The position numbers were made by a program, and so were the translations under genes. A model generated the notes under the pieces. It was not told the origin of the DNA, searched no databases, and saw nothing but the letters and a program-made list of their open reading frames with translations. Positions 54,194 to 63,932 of a stretch of DNA of 64,000 nt are shown here, in pieces. This DNA is from Anaerolineae bacterium (lineage in GTDB: Bacteria > Chloroflexota > Anaerolineae > Aggregatilineales > J027). Position 1 is the first letter of the stretch; the number at the start of each line of letters is the position of its first letter. Location of the stretch: NCBI GenBank assembly GCA_019913005.1, contig JAIOHL010000177.1:37165-101164 (forward strand), written 5' to 3'.

Positions 54194-55897
54194 TCAAATG
54201 GCGCCTCGACCAAAATCCGCAATCAACGCCGGAGCCGAGGCATCGAAACCTACAACGTCCAACATCCCCGCGTCGTTCGGGTCGGCAATTGTAAATCCAT
54301 TCGACACCATCCCGACCACGACCAGTTTCGACGGAATGCCCATCTTCTCACGATATTGAGCAAGAGCTTGAACTGGGTGTAGCTGAGGATTCGCCCACGT
54401 CTCGCTATCGGTGTAGATGACAAACGTATCCACTGCGATTTTGTGTTCTAGCGCATACAGCATCGGTTGAGCGCAGTCTGTCGCCCCGAAAGGCAACCCA
54501 TTCGTTATGCTGACCACATCTGTCAACCGCATCCGCGCCGAGATGTTCAGCGGCACGATTTTGTCTTGGAACGAGATCACCGTGTAATTCGGCTCCGAAC
54601 GCGCCGTGACCATTGCCATTGCCGCACTGCCTTCACGCGGCGTTAACCCCGGCACACCTGCAACCATCCCGCCCGACATCGAACCCGATACGTCCAATGC
54701 CAGCATGATGCGCTTGTTAGTCGGCTCGACGTTTTTGAAAGCTAGTTCAAAAGCCATGTCGAGCGCATCCAAGACACGTGGGGTAGACGTCCAACCAGCC
54801 GATTTTTCAGCCCCGGCCTGCCCCCGACGATTGACCTTACCCTTGAGCGCGTACCCCAGCGAATAGGCCCGCAGCGCAATCAGCACCGCGATGGGGTGAA
54901 CTCGTGCCTTCCGCAGCACATCGGCATTGGTCAGGCGTTCAACCACCGTGTTTTCCGCCTCGCTGAGTGGCTTCAGTAGGCCAATCCGCGACATCACCCC
55001 CAAGTTACGGATGAGGGCAGTCATCGGCATTTTGGTCAACAGCGCCGCCCAAACATCCGGGTCATTCAGCCATTGGGTTGGCAGTGCTTCACGCGGCAGA
55101 TCATAGGCTTCAATCAGCTTGACCACCGTAGCTGCATCAGCCGCCTTCTGGACTCGTTCAAACGCCCAGATAAACGCAAGAGCCTGATCTTCCGGCACAT
55201 TCAAAGCCTCGGCCCATTCCAGCGGATTAGTGACCGCCTCACCTGTTTCGCCCGTGCCGTTTTCTTTGGGCTTATACGTCACCCATTTGAAAATCGCGCC
55301 CTGTGTATCATTGGCGGGTGTCGGGTGCGCCAACCGAAGGGTGTCGGTGTGCGTCCAGCCGTTGCGCTGACGATATTTCACCAGTTGGTAAGCCAGCGAA
55401 CGGTTATCCATCGCCAAATACCAACCACCTACCGCTCGACGCAAGCCGCGCCCCCAGCCACGCATCCCATTGACCAGTTCCGCAAAGGTGAACAAATGCG
55501 TTCCTGTGCGGCACACTTCGGGCAATGCCTTAAATGCCGCCTGCCGGGTTGCCTCATCGCCTTTGGTCACTGCCAACGCTAGGGCAAAAATCGCCGGATC
55601 GTTTTTCGGCGCACGGCCTTCTTGCGAAATCGCTACGATTTCATTGACCGCACGCACCCCGTCGGTTTGGATACACTTGAGGACGTTGTTGGCGTTTTCC
55701 AGCGTTAGAGCACGCTCACTGGCATAATACGACCCGCCTTCGCTCCCCAAAATGAGAAACCGACGCAGGCGACCCCACTCATCCACCGCCCAGCTATACC
55801 CACCTGCCGAGTTTGCAACCTGCGTTGTCCCCGGCAAGGGCGCATTTTGCGGTGTGGGTTCTTTGGTAATCAGGTGTGTCAAATATTTCTTCATCAC
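54194..55897 (-). CDS. rsr: Ro60 ortholog, TROVE and vWA domain RNA-binding protein
   Basis: A 567-aa protein. The TROVE HEAT-repeat ring domain covers about 20-370 (EWGRLRRFLILGSEGGSYYA, FAELVNGMRGWGRGLRRAV, THTDTLRLAHPTP, PMTALIRNLGVMSRIGLL). The vWA domain has a complete MIDAS: DVSGS at 402-406, Thr/Asp in GATDC at 473-474 and TDSE at 496-499. Rsr binds Y RNAs on its outer surface and RNA 3' ends in its central hole, and with PNPase it takes part in RNA decay and rRNA maturation in Deinococcus. AAGGCGG precedes the ATG. Y RNA-like genes lie on both sides on the same strand, with no terminator between, so one transcript could carry all. No rtcB, rtcA or pnp is adjacent. Confidence 0.96.
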   Translation of the reverse strand: MMKKYLTHLITKEPTPQNAPLPGTTQVANSAGGYSWAVDEWGRLRRFLILGSEGGSYYASERALTLENANNVLKCIQTDGVRAVNEIVAISQEGRAPKNDPAIFALALAVTKGDEATRQAAFKALPEVCRTGTHLFTFAELVNGMRGWGRGLRRAVGGWYLAMDNRSLAYQLVKYRQRNGWTHTDTLRLAHPTPANDTQGAIFKWVTYKPKENGTGETGEAVTNPLEWAEALNVPEDQALAFIWAFERVQKAADAATVVKLIEAYDLPREALPTQWLNDPDVWAALLTKMPMTALIRNLGVMSRIGLLKPLSEAENTVVERLTNADVLRKARVHPIAVLIALRAYSLGYALKGKVNRRGQAGAEKSAGWTSTPRVLDALDMAFELAFKNVEPTNKRIMLALDVSGSMSGGMVAGVPGLTPREGSAAMAMVTARSEPNYTVISFQDKIVPLNISARMRLTDVVSITNGLPFGATDCAQPMLYALEHKIAVDTFVIYTDSETWANPQLHPVQALAQYREKMGIPSKLVVVGMVSNGFTIADPNDAGMLDVVGFDASAPALIADFGRGAI

Positions 55898-55927
55898 CGC
55901 ACCGCCTTAACAATAAACCGTCTGAGG

Positions 55928-56008
55928 TGGTGGGCAAAAATCGCATTTGGGAGCAAGCATCGCTTTACCTTAACAGGGTAATGATAACCCAAACACATCG
56001 GCCCACCA
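55928..56008 (-). ncRNA. Y RNA, unit J, upstream of rsr
   Basis: An 81-nt unit with terminal stem TGGTGGGC/GCCCACCA. The 5' strand continues CCGATGTG then TTTGGGTTATC. The inner stem TTTGGG/CCCAAA and the 3' stretch CGATTTTTGCCC follow the Y pattern. The insert has no T-arm motif. A promoter 8 nt upstream (56017-56044) places the expected transcription start at the 5' end of the RNA. A Y RNA directly 5' of rsr is the arrangement known from Deinococcus radiodurans. The unit ends 30 nt before the rsr start. Confidence 0.85.
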
Positions 56009-56016
56009 GAATCTAT

Positions 56017-56044
56017 GATATAACAAAACCTATCTAAACGTCAA
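56017..56044 (-). promoter_or_regulatory. promoter of the Y RNA-rsr locus
   Basis: Minus strand TTGACG (56039-56044), 16-nt spacer, TATATC (56017-56022). The expected start is 7-9 nt downstream, at the first base of Y RNA unit J. Confidence 0.6.
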
Positions 56045-56194
56045 TAAGCATATTTAGGGTTCACTACGGTTCAATTGTTACGGTATTGTCAAATAGCGGA
56101 CAGCAATTCGTCAGGCAAGCAGTGTTTCTTTTCAACAACTCAGCGATTATCATTTGTCGCCGTTCGATAGGTGTATTCAAATTTTGAGGCGAAT

Positions 56195-57748
56195 ATGAAA
56201 CAGCGTGGATTTTGGCTCGTATTGATTGCGGCAAATTTGGTGATTCTATTTGTGGCGCTCCCAACGGCATGGAGCAGTCCGACCCGCCAATCCGCTGCCA
56301 CACCGACCTCAACCGCTACCGTTTTTGCTGAGGCTCTTAATCCCAACGCCAATATCCGCAATCAGCCCAACATCAACGGTGAGCGTATTGCCAGCATTCA
56401 ACCCGGCGAATCCTATCCCGTGCGGGGCTATTATTTTGAATGGCTGCTGATTGAATTTCCGACCTCACCGAACGGTTATGCGTGGGTGCATCAAAGCGTC
56501 GTGGCGCTAACCGGTGATCGCACAGGCTTGCCACAAATTGACCCTGCCGCGCTGCCTTCTACTCGTCCCTCCACCAACACGCCGATTGAAAATGCCGCCG
56601 CCATCACAACCACGCCGACCACCGAGCAACCCATCGTCACCCTAACTCCCACCGCGACTATTCCCGGCCTTGATTTTACGACTCTGCAACGTGAGATATT
56701 GACCTATCTGGCTTCACGCGGCATCGTCTACAATGGCCCGAATAGTGTCGTTTCAATTTATGTGCAAGATTTGGAAACGGGCGCGGCGATGGGTATCCAA
56801 GAAAATGTACTGCAAAACGCCGTCAGCACCGCCAAAATCGGGGTCATCGCCAATTATTTCCGCTATGTTTATCAGCCGCCCAATCAAGATATGGAGTTCC
56901 GCCTTGCCGCGACAGTGATTTGTTCCTCCAATGCCAATGCCAACGTCTTGATGGAATCTACTGACCCGGCTGACCCCTTAAGTGGCATCCGCCGCACGTC
57001 CGATACCTTTTGTCGGAGTGGAGCAAGCAATACACTGGTAGACCGCCATTTCTGGATCGGTGATGCGGGCGACGGCGCAGTTCCATCCGATTATTATGCC
57101 TCCGTCGGTGCAACTCCCTGTCTCGCTGATGCTGCCAGTCCGGTGGATACCTCGGTGAGCGCCGTGATTGATCCGCAGTTGCATACCACCGCCGCCGATA
57201 TGGGCCATTTTCTGAGTCAACTTTATGAATGTTCGGAATTTGGAGCAGGGCTGGCGCAGATTTTCCCCGATGAAATCACCCAGACAGAGTGCCAGTGGAT
57301 GATAAATTTGCTGCTCGGCACCAATTTCAATCACATGATGGAACTGGGTGTACCGGAGGGGGTGCGGGTTGCCCATAAGGTCGGTTATGGCGCGGAGGCC
57401 GCAGGTGACGCAGGCATCGTCTTTTCCCCCGGCGGTGATTATATTTTGACCGTTTATATCTGGGATGACCGTCTCGACCAGTTTGATTCCTATGCGCTGG
57501 CCCGTTGGATGGCAATTGGGGAAATTTCGCGCCTCGTCTACAACTTTTTTAATCCCGATGCACCCCTAGCCACCATACGTATCCCGCCGAATTCAGCGGG
57601 TGGGTCGGCCTGTGTGCTGCCGAATGATCGGGACGTCATTGACCTCAATGATCTTTCAATTGGGCGCTTTGATGCACAGGGCAACCCACTCTCCACCGCC
57701 TGTTATGATTGGCCCAACTGCCGTGCGTTTGAGGGGTGGACACAGTAA
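56195..57748 (+). CDS. secreted SH3b and beta-lactamase-like serine hydrolase
   Basis: A 517-aa protein. The signal peptide runs from the ATG at 56195 (a GTG 24 nt upstream is less likely) to about residue 30. A bacterial SH3 domain (about 45-105, NIRNQPNINGERIASI, YAWVHQSVVALTG) and a Thr/Pro linker follow. The last domain (about 165-470) is a class A beta-lactamase-fold domain with the SxxK motif in NAVSTAKIGV and a KVGYG (KTG-like) segment late in the domain. It probably acts on peptidoglycan or is an inactive relative; drug hydrolysis is not implied. It is divergent from rsr. Confidence 0.8.
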   Translation: MKQRGFWLVLIAANLVILFVALPTAWSSPTRQSAATPTSTATVFAEALNPNANIRNQPNINGERIASIQPGESYPVRGYYFEWLLIEFPTSPNGYAWVHQSVVALTGDRTGLPQIDPAALPSTRPSTNTPIENAAAITTTPTTEQPIVTLTPTATIPGLDFTTLQREILTYLASRGIVYNGPNSVVSIYVQDLETGAAMGIQENVLQNAVSTAKIGVIANYFRYVYQPPNQDMEFRLAATVICSSNANANVLMESTDPADPLSGIRRTSDTFCRSGASNTLVDRHFWIGDAGDGAVPSDYYASVGATPCLADAASPVDTSVSAVIDPQLHTTAADMGHFLSQLYECSEFGAGLAQIFPDEITQTECQWMINLLLGTNFNHMMELGVPEGVRVAHKVGYGAEAAGDAGIVFSPGGDYILTVYIWDDRLDQFDSYALARWMAIGEISRLVYNFFNPDAPLATIRIPPNSAGGSACVLPNDRDVIDLNDLSIGRFDAQGNPLSTACYDWPNCRAFEGWTQ

Positions 57749-57750
57749 GA

Positions 57751-58680
57751 ATGCGGAAACTGATATGTCTACTCGTGATTTTTATCGCCCTTGTGCCAAT
57801 TAAGGCCTATACAATCCCTGTTGCATTGAGTCAGCAAAATTCGACTGAAATGGTACTTGCACTTGCTTGGAGTCCCTCAGGTGAAATACTTGCAGCAGGC
57901 CGTATTAACGGTTTATGGCTATATAACAAAGCTGGCAAGGAAATCGATCATCTCGCTTTGAATATGGTTAATTCAATAGTATGGCGACCCGATGGTTCTC
58001 AAATAGCTGTATATGAATTTGCAGCTCTTAAAACGTATATCCTTGAAGTTCCGACTTTGGAAATCGTGAATGATGAAATCCAAGCTAACGGAAATGAAAT
58101 TGCTGTGCCCTTAGCTTGGAGTCCAGATGGAACTTTGTTAGCAGTTGCTAATCAAGATGAAATCGTTCTTTTGGATACCACTATATGGCAACAAAAAGCC
58201 ATTCTTAAAGGACATACACGAGAGATCGGAGCATTAGAATTTAGTTTAGATGGGTCAAGACTCGCTAGTGGGGGTTTAGATCAGACTGTACGAATTTGGG
58301 ATGTCGCCTCAGAACGACAGGTAGACCTGATTACGGAATTTTCCGGCTACGTTTCTGATATTCAATGGAATGCAGAAAATACGGCCCTAGTTATTGCAGG
58401 GGCATCAATTTTGATTTGGGATTTAGAGAGAGGTGAAGTTATAGCAGAATTACCTTTTGACTCATATGGCGTTTGGGACATTGATTGGGACAATAACTTA
58501 CTTGCTGCAAGTGTTCAGAATCTTGGGGTTTTAATATGGAATGTAGATACACAGGAAATTGTGCAAACTATCGAAACTGATTTTTATAATTTCTCAATAT
58601 GTTTTACGCCGGATGGGAAAAGTATAACTTATTCAAACGAAGGCTACCTCATCCAAACCACTCCAATAGACATGGATTAA
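57751..58680 (+). CDS. secreted WD40-repeat protein
   Basis: A 309-aa protein with signal peptide MRKLICLLVIFIALVPIKA and then five to seven WD40-like blades (LAWSPSGEILAAGRINGLWL, LEFSLDGSRLASGGLDQTVR, IWDVASERQ, ILIWDLERGEV). It is 2 nt after the SH3b gene stop (57746-57748) and probably co-transcribed with it. Its DNA is clearly richer in A and T than the neighbouring genes, hinting at recent acquisition. It is likely a binding scaffold; no enzyme domain is present. Confidence 0.82.
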   Translation: MRKLICLLVIFIALVPIKAYTIPVALSQQNSTEMVLALAWSPSGEILAAGRINGLWLYNKAGKEIDHLALNMVNSIVWRPDGSQIAVYEFAALKTYILEVPTLEIVNDEIQANGNEIAVPLAWSPDGTLLAVANQDEIVLLDTTIWQQKAILKGHTREIGALEFSLDGSRLASGGLDQTVRIWDVASERQVDLITEFSGYVSDIQWNAENTALVIAGASILIWDLERGEVIAELPFDSYGVWDIDWDNNLLAASVQNLGVLIWNVDTQEIVQTIETDFYNFSICFTPDGKSITYSNEGYLIQTTPIDMD

Positions 58681-58851
58681 TATTCAAAAAGACATTTTAT
58701 TCAAAGACTTGTTGCTTTCGACATATTTAGGAAACAGCCATCTCGCGTTATACTCATGTCCGCGTGCTGCCCGTCGCCCACGTAACATTTCGCCTATTCC
58801 GACTGTCCAATCATTGGGCACGTCAATGTCAATTATGAGGAGTCCCCTTTC

Positions 58852-60861
58852 TTGACCACCCAATCACTCGATAACCGCGCAATCAATACGATTCGTTTTC
58901 TCGCAGTAGACGCTGTTCAAAAAGCCAATTCCGGTCATCCCGGCCTACCTATGGGCGCGGCGGCAATGGCCTATGTGCTGTGGACGCGCTTTCTAAAACA
59001 CAATCCAACCAACCCCAAATGGCCTGATCGTGACCGCTTTGTGCTGTCGGCGGGTCATGGTTCAATGCTGCTCTACGCCCTGCTGCATCTCACGGGCTAT
59101 GATTTACCGCTGGATGAACTCAAAAATTTCCGTCAATGGGGCAGCAAAACCCCCGGTCATCCCGAATATGGACACACCCCCGGCGTCGAAACCACTACTG
59201 GCCCACTCGGTCAGGGTTTTGGCAATGCCGTTGGGATGGCAGTCGCCGAAGCATTCCTAGCAGCCCGTTTTAATCGCAACGGCCATAAGGTGGTAGATCA
59301 TTACACCTATGCCATTGTCAGCGACGGCGACGTGATGGAAGGCGTCGCCCAAGAAGCCGCCTCCCTTGCCGGACATCTTAAACTCGGCAAGCTGATTATG
59401 CTCTATGACGACAACCGCATTACCCTTGCCGCCCCCGCCGATGTCACATTTACCGAAGATGTGCCCAAGCGTTTTGAGGCCTATGGCTGGCACACCCTCA
59501 AGGTCGAAGATGGCAACGACCTAGACGCAGTTGCTGCCGCCATCCAACTCGCCCAAAAAGTCACCGACAAGCCCTCGCTAATCAGCGTGCGTACCATCAT
59601 TGGCTACGGCAGCCCCAAAAAAGCGGGGACGTATCATGCACACGGCTCACCGCTTGGCCCGGATGAGGTCAAGGCCAGTAAAGAAAATCTCGGTTGGCCG
59701 CTGGAACCCGATTTCCTGATTCCCAAAGACGTTCAGGCACATTTCCTCGGCGCTGTCGAACGTGGTAAAGCCGCCGAAGCCGATTGGCAGCATCATTTTG
59801 CCGCTTATGAAGCCGCCTTCGCCGATCTTGCCATACAATTTAAACGCGCTCAAGCAGGTCAACTCCCTGATGCATGGGATTTTGACATTCCCAAATATGG
59901 CCCGAACGCCAAAGGTGCAGCCACCCGCAATGCCTCCGGCCAAATTTTGAATGCCATCGCCAAGCGTGTTCCAACCTTTATGGGGGGTGACGCTGACCTT
60001 GCCGAAAGCACCAAGACCTTGATTGATGGCGAAGGCAATTTCGGCGTGGATGGCTACGATCAGCGTAACCTACGCTTTGGCATCCGTGAACACGCGATGG
60101 GGTCAATCGCCAATGGCTTGGCCTTGCATGGCGGCATCATCAAACCCTACACCGCGACATTCTTAGTCTTTTCGGATTACATGCGTCCGACTATCCGCCT
60201 CGCTGCCCTGTCCGGTATCGAGCCGATTTTCGTCTTTACGCATGACAGCATTGGTTTGGGTGAGGACGGCCCAACCCACCAGCCCGTTGAACATCTCGCG
60301 GCCCTGCGAACCATCCCCAACAGCATCGTACTACGCCCTGCCGACGCCAATGAATCTGCTGCCGCATGGAAAGTGGCAATGGAACATAAAGGCGGCCCGG
60401 TCACGCTGGTCTTTACCCGCCAAAATGTGCCAATTTTGGAACAGTCCGCCGTCTGGGAAGGCGTTCCGAAAGGCGGCTATGTGCTTTCCGACTCCAAAGG
60501 TGAACCCGATGTTCTGCTGATGTCCACTGGCTCGGAAGTCCAGTTGATTATGAAAGCCCAAGAGTTATTGGCCCAAGACGGCATCCAAGCCCGCGTCATC
60601 AGCATTCCCTCGATGGAACTATTCGAGGCGCAGGGTGCGGATTACATCCAATCCGTTCTGCCACCGAACGTCAAAGCACGGGTGGCAGTCGAAGCAGGCG
60701 TTAAACAGGGCTGGCAAGAATATTTGCAAGGTGGTCACTTCATCGGCCTCAATCGTTTTGGTGCGTCTGCTCCCTATGAGCAAATTTATCAAAACCTCGG
60801 CATTACCGCTGAAGCCGTCGTCGAAGCCGCCAAGATGCAAGTGGCGCTGCAACAAGCATAA
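58852..60861 (+). CDS. tkt: transketolase
   Basis: A 669-aa thiamine diphosphate enzyme of the non-oxidative pentose-phosphate and Calvin-type pathways, of normal length. Markers are [53 protein letters not shown], the TPP motif around [16 protein letters not shown]...DDNRI, and the pyrimidine-domain [16 protein letters not shown] and [20 protein letters not shown]. The start is TTG with GAGGAG about 10 nt upstream. The Tal-Pgi gene follows 119 nt downstream on the same strand. Confidence 0.97.
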   Translation: MTTQSLDNRAINTIRFLAVDAVQKANSGHPGLPMGAAAMAYVLWTRFLKHNPTNPKWPDRDRFVLSAGHGSMLLYALLHLTGYDLPLDELKNFRQWGSKTPGHPEYGHTPGVETTTGPLGQGFGNAVGMAVAEAFLAARFNRNGHKVVDHYTYAIVSDGDVMEGVAQEAASLAGHLKLGKLIMLYDDNRITLAAPADVTFTEDVPKRFEAYGWHTLKVEDGNDLDAVAAAIQLAQKVTDKPSLISVRTIIGYGSPKKAGTYHAHGSPLGPDEVKASKENLGWPLEPDFLIPKDVQAHFLGAVERGKAAEADWQHHFAAYEAAFADLAIQFKRAQAGQLPDAWDFDIPKYGPNAKGAATRNASGQILNAIAKRVPTFMGGDADLAESTKTLIDGEGNFGVDGYDQRNLRFGIREHAMGSIANGLALHGGIIKPYTATFLVFSDYMRPTIRLAALSGIEPIFVFTHDSIGLGEDGPTHQPVEHLAALRTIPNSIVLRPADANESAAAWKVAMEHKGGPVTLVFTRQNVPILEQSAVWEGVPKGGYVLSDSKGEPDVLLMSTGSEVQLIMKAQELLAQDGIQARVISIPSMELFEAQGADYIQSVLPPNVKARVAVEAGVKQGWQEYLQGGHFIGLNRFGASAPYEQIYQNLGITAEAVVEAAKMQVALQQA

Positions 60862-60875
60862 ATCGCATTTTTAAT

Positions 60876-60905
60876 GAGGTGGCTTTTCGTTAAAAGGGTC
60901 GCCTC
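60876..60905 (+). other. hairpin between tkt and tal-pgi
   Basis: GAGGTGGC (60876-60883) pairs with GTCGCCTC (60898-60905), with an inner TTTT/AAAA. Only TTC follows, so it is at best a weak terminator or attenuator between the two genes. Confidence 0.4.
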
Positions 60906-60980
60906 TTCATCTGAATTCAGCACGGCGGCTCTGGCCCCGTGTTACAAGAACAACATGGTTTTCATCAGGAGTAACACCTT

Positions 60981-63857
60981 ATGACAGGCAATCCCCCGGT
61001 AGATGTCCAAAAGCTAGGACAAAGCATCTGGTACGACAATATCAGCCGCCAACTCATCCAGAATGGCGAAATCAAGCGTATGGTGGATGAAGATGGCGTG
61101 CTGGGCATGACCTCCAACCCGACCATTTTTGAAAAGGCCATCGCCAATTCCAATTTCTACGACGCCACCATTGCCCAACATCTCGATTCCGACGCCAACA
61201 GCATTTTTGAGGCCTTAGCCAAAGATGATATTCGCGCCGTCGCCGACATCTTGCGCCCGATTTTTGACCGCACCAATGGCGCGGATGGTTATATCAGCCT
61301 CGAAGTCTCGCCCCTCGTCGCCAACGACACCGCCACCACCACCCGCGAGGCCTTCCGGCTGTTCGAGATGGTAGACCGCCCCAACGTCATGATTAAAATT
61401 CCCGCCACCGACGCGGGTCTCCCGGCCATTGAGGAAGCCATTGCAGGCGGCGTCAATATCAATGTCACCCTGATTTTCTCAGTGGAATACTATAAGCGCG
61501 TGACGGAAGCCTACATTCGCGGTTTGGAACGACGCCTTGCCAAAGGGCAGGATGTCACCCAAATCGCCTCAGTCGCCAGTTTCTTCCTCAGCCGCATTGA
61601 CTCAATGGTAGACCAGCAGCTAGACAGCAATATCCGTGCCGCGCAGGGCCGTTTATTAGATCGGGTCGCCGCCAACCGTAAATTGTTGGGCACTGCCGCC
61701 ATCGCCAATGCCAAACTCGCCTACCGCGAATTTAAGAACATTTTCGAAGGCGCACGCTTTAAACAACTGCGTGAGGCTGGGGCGCAAGTTCAGCGTCCGT
61801 TGTGGGCCAGCACCAGCACCAAGAACCCCGCCTATCCCGACACCATGTATGTGGACACCCTGATTGGCGCTTATACTGTCAATACCGTCCCGCCGGAAAC
61901 ACTGGTCGCCTTTAAAGATCATGGCACGGTCGCCGCCACGCTCGAACAGGATTTGGATAAAGCCGCCGACACAATGGATATGCTGGCCGAGGTCGGCATT
62001 GATATGGCGCTAGTAACCAACAACCTCCTGTTGGATGGCGTCGAAAAATTCACCGCCTCCTATAACGCTCTCTTGGAAGCCATCGAAGGCAAACGCAAGA
62101 TGCTCAAGGCAGGCATCATCAAGCGGCAATCAGGGGTGGTCGGTCAATATGAACCCGATGTACGTGAAACAATGGATCGTATGAAGGACGCCCCCAAGCA
62201 GATTTGGGAACGCAACGCCGCATGGTGGAAACCCGAACCTGCCCACATAGAAGTCATCAATAATCGCCTCGGCTGGCTGACGATTGCCGTAGATGGTCGC
62301 ATTGACCGCCAACGCCTGCACAACCTCAAAGCCAAAGCACGCAATAATTGGAAACACGTCGTTCTGCTTGGTATGGGTGGTAGCAGTCTTGCCCCGGAAG
62401 TGTTACGCAAGACCTTTGGACAGCAGGCAGGTTATCCCGATTTGCTTGTCCTGGATAGCACTGTGCCAGCCACCGTCCAGCGCATCGAAAAGCAGATTGA
62501 TCCCAAGCAAACGGTGTTTATCGTCGCCAGCAAATCCGGCACAACCATCGAAACCGCCGTCATGTTCGACTACTTCTATGACAAGCTGGTCAAATTGGTC
62601 GGCGCGGACAAGGCGGGTCAGCATTTTATCTCGATCACCGACCCCAGCAGCGAACTTGTGACGCTCTCCCAACAGCGCAAGGTCTATGACATTTTTGAAA
62701 ATCCCGCCGATATTGGGGGACGCTATTCCGCCCTCAGTTATTTCGGCCTTGTGCCCGCCGCGCTGTTGGGTCTCGACCTTGACACGATTTTTGCCCGTGC
62801 CGAGCGCATGACCGATGCGATTGACAAAGCAGTGGCCCACAAATTCAATCCAGCCCTGTGGTTGGGAGTGGTCTTGGGCACGATTGCCAAAGAAGGCCGC
62901 GACAAAATCACCATTATCGCCTCACCCCAAATCGAAAGTTTTGGTGATTGGACCGAACAATTGATTGCCGAAAGCACGGGCAAAGAAGGCGTCGGATTCC
63001 TGCCTGTTGTTGGCGCGACGGTGGGCCATCCCCACGATTACGATGATGACCGCATGTTTGTCTATATGCGCCTCGATAACGATCCCTCGCTGGATGAGCA
63101 GGTGCAAACGCTGCGTGAGGCGGGTCATCCGGTCTACCTGCTGGAATTGCAGGACGCCTATGACTTGGCAGGGGAGTTTTTGCGCTGGGAATTTGCGACG
63201 GCGGTCATGGGCCAGATGTTGAAGATTAACCCCTTTGACGAACCCGATGTCACCTCCGCCAAAAAAGCGACCAGAGCCTTGCTCGATATTCATCAAAAAG
63301 AAGGCCGCTTCCCGGCTGAAAAGCCTGTTATTTCAGAAGGCAGTGTCGCCCTCTATGCCGATGCCCGTACTGGCGAGATGCTCAATCGCATTTGCACCCA
63401 GCGCCACTACGATGTCAGCAATCTGGCCGGCATGTTGGCGGCTTTCATCAGTCTGGCCCGATCTGGTAACTACTTTGCTTTGCTGGCCTACATGGATGCC
63501 AATGACGACAACGAGACTGCCCTTGAGACGATCCGCCGTCGTCTGCGCCATGCCACCTGCCGCGCTGTGACCCTCGGTTATGGCCCGCGCTATCTGCACT
63601 CCACCGGACAACTGCACAAGGGTGGCCCCAACAACGGCGTGTTTATCTTGATTACGGTGGATGATGACGCCGAACTACCCATCCCCGGTCAGCCATTTAG
63701 TTTCAGCATTTTGAAACAGGCACAGGGGCTAGGTGATCTCGAAACCCTGCGTCAGCGTCACCGCCGCGTCGTTCGCCTGCACATCTCCGGCGATGTGAAA
63801 TCTGGCCTCCAAACCATCATGGAAGCCATCCAAGCGACTGAGGCGAAGCTGATTTAA
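60981..63857 (+). CDS. transaldolase and glucose-6-phosphate isomerase fusion
   Basis: A 958-aa bifunctional enzyme. Transaldolase spans about 1-375 (WYDNISRQLI, GMTSNPTIFEKAI, the Schiff-base lysine region NVMIKIPATDAGLPAIEEA, VTLIFSVEYYKRV, STSTKNPAYPD). Glucose-6-phosphate isomerase spans about 410-950 (VVLLGMGGSSLAPEVLR, IVASKSGTTIETAVM, DIGGRYSALSYFG, and a C-terminal LGYGPRYLHSTGQLHKGGP). Such Tal-Pgi fusions are known in several bacteria. It links pentose-phosphate intermediates to fructose and glucose 6-phosphate and follows transketolase, so three linked reactions are encoded together. The ATG follows CAGGAG. Confidence 0.95.
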   Translation: MTGNPPVDVQKLGQSIWYDNISRQLIQNGEIKRMVDEDGVLGMTSNPTIFEKAIANSNFYDATIAQHLDSDANSIFEALAKDDIRAVADILRPIFDRTNGADGYISLEVSPLVANDTATTTREAFRLFEMVDRPNVMIKIPATDAGLPAIEEAIAGGVNINVTLIFSVEYYKRVTEAYIRGLERRLAKGQDVTQIASVASFFLSRIDSMVDQQLDSNIRAAQGRLLDRVAANRKLLGTAAIANAKLAYREFKNIFEGARFKQLREAGAQVQRPLWASTSTKNPAYPDTMYVDTLIGAYTVNTVPPETLVAFKDHGTVAATLEQDLDKAADTMDMLAEVGIDMALVTNNLLLDGVEKFTASYNALLEAIEGKRKMLKAGIIKRQSGVVGQYEPDVRETMDRMKDAPKQIWERNAAWWKPEPAHIEVINNRLGWLTIAVDGRIDRQRLHNLKAKARNNWKHVVLLGMGGSSLAPEVLRKTFGQQAGYPDLLVLDSTVPATVQRIEKQIDPKQTVFIVASKSGTTIETAVMFDYFYDKLVKLVGADKAGQHFISITDPSSELVTLSQQRKVYDIFENPADIGGRYSALSYFGLVPAALLGLDLDTIFARAERMTDAIDKAVAHKFNPALWLGVVLGTIAKEGRDKITIIASPQIESFGDWTEQLIAESTGKEGVGFLPVVGATVGHPHDYDDDRMFVYMRLDNDPSLDEQVQTLREAGHPVYLLELQDAYDLAGEFLRWEFATAVMGQMLKINPFDEPDVTSAKKATRALLDIHQKEGRFPAEKPVISEGSVALYADARTGEMLNRICTQRHYDVSNLAGMLAAFISLARSGNYFALLAYMDANDDNETALETIRRRLRHATCRAVTLGYGPRYLHSTGQLHKGGPNNGVFILITVDDDAELPIPGQPFSFSILKQAQGLGDLETLRQRHRRVVRLHISGDVKSGLQTIMEAIQATEAKLI

Positions 63858-63932
63858 AGAGGAAGTGATTCAAACTTATCTAGGGGCTGGCTCAAAGGTA
63901 TAATGCTCAACGACTAAGGAGAGCAAAAACCG

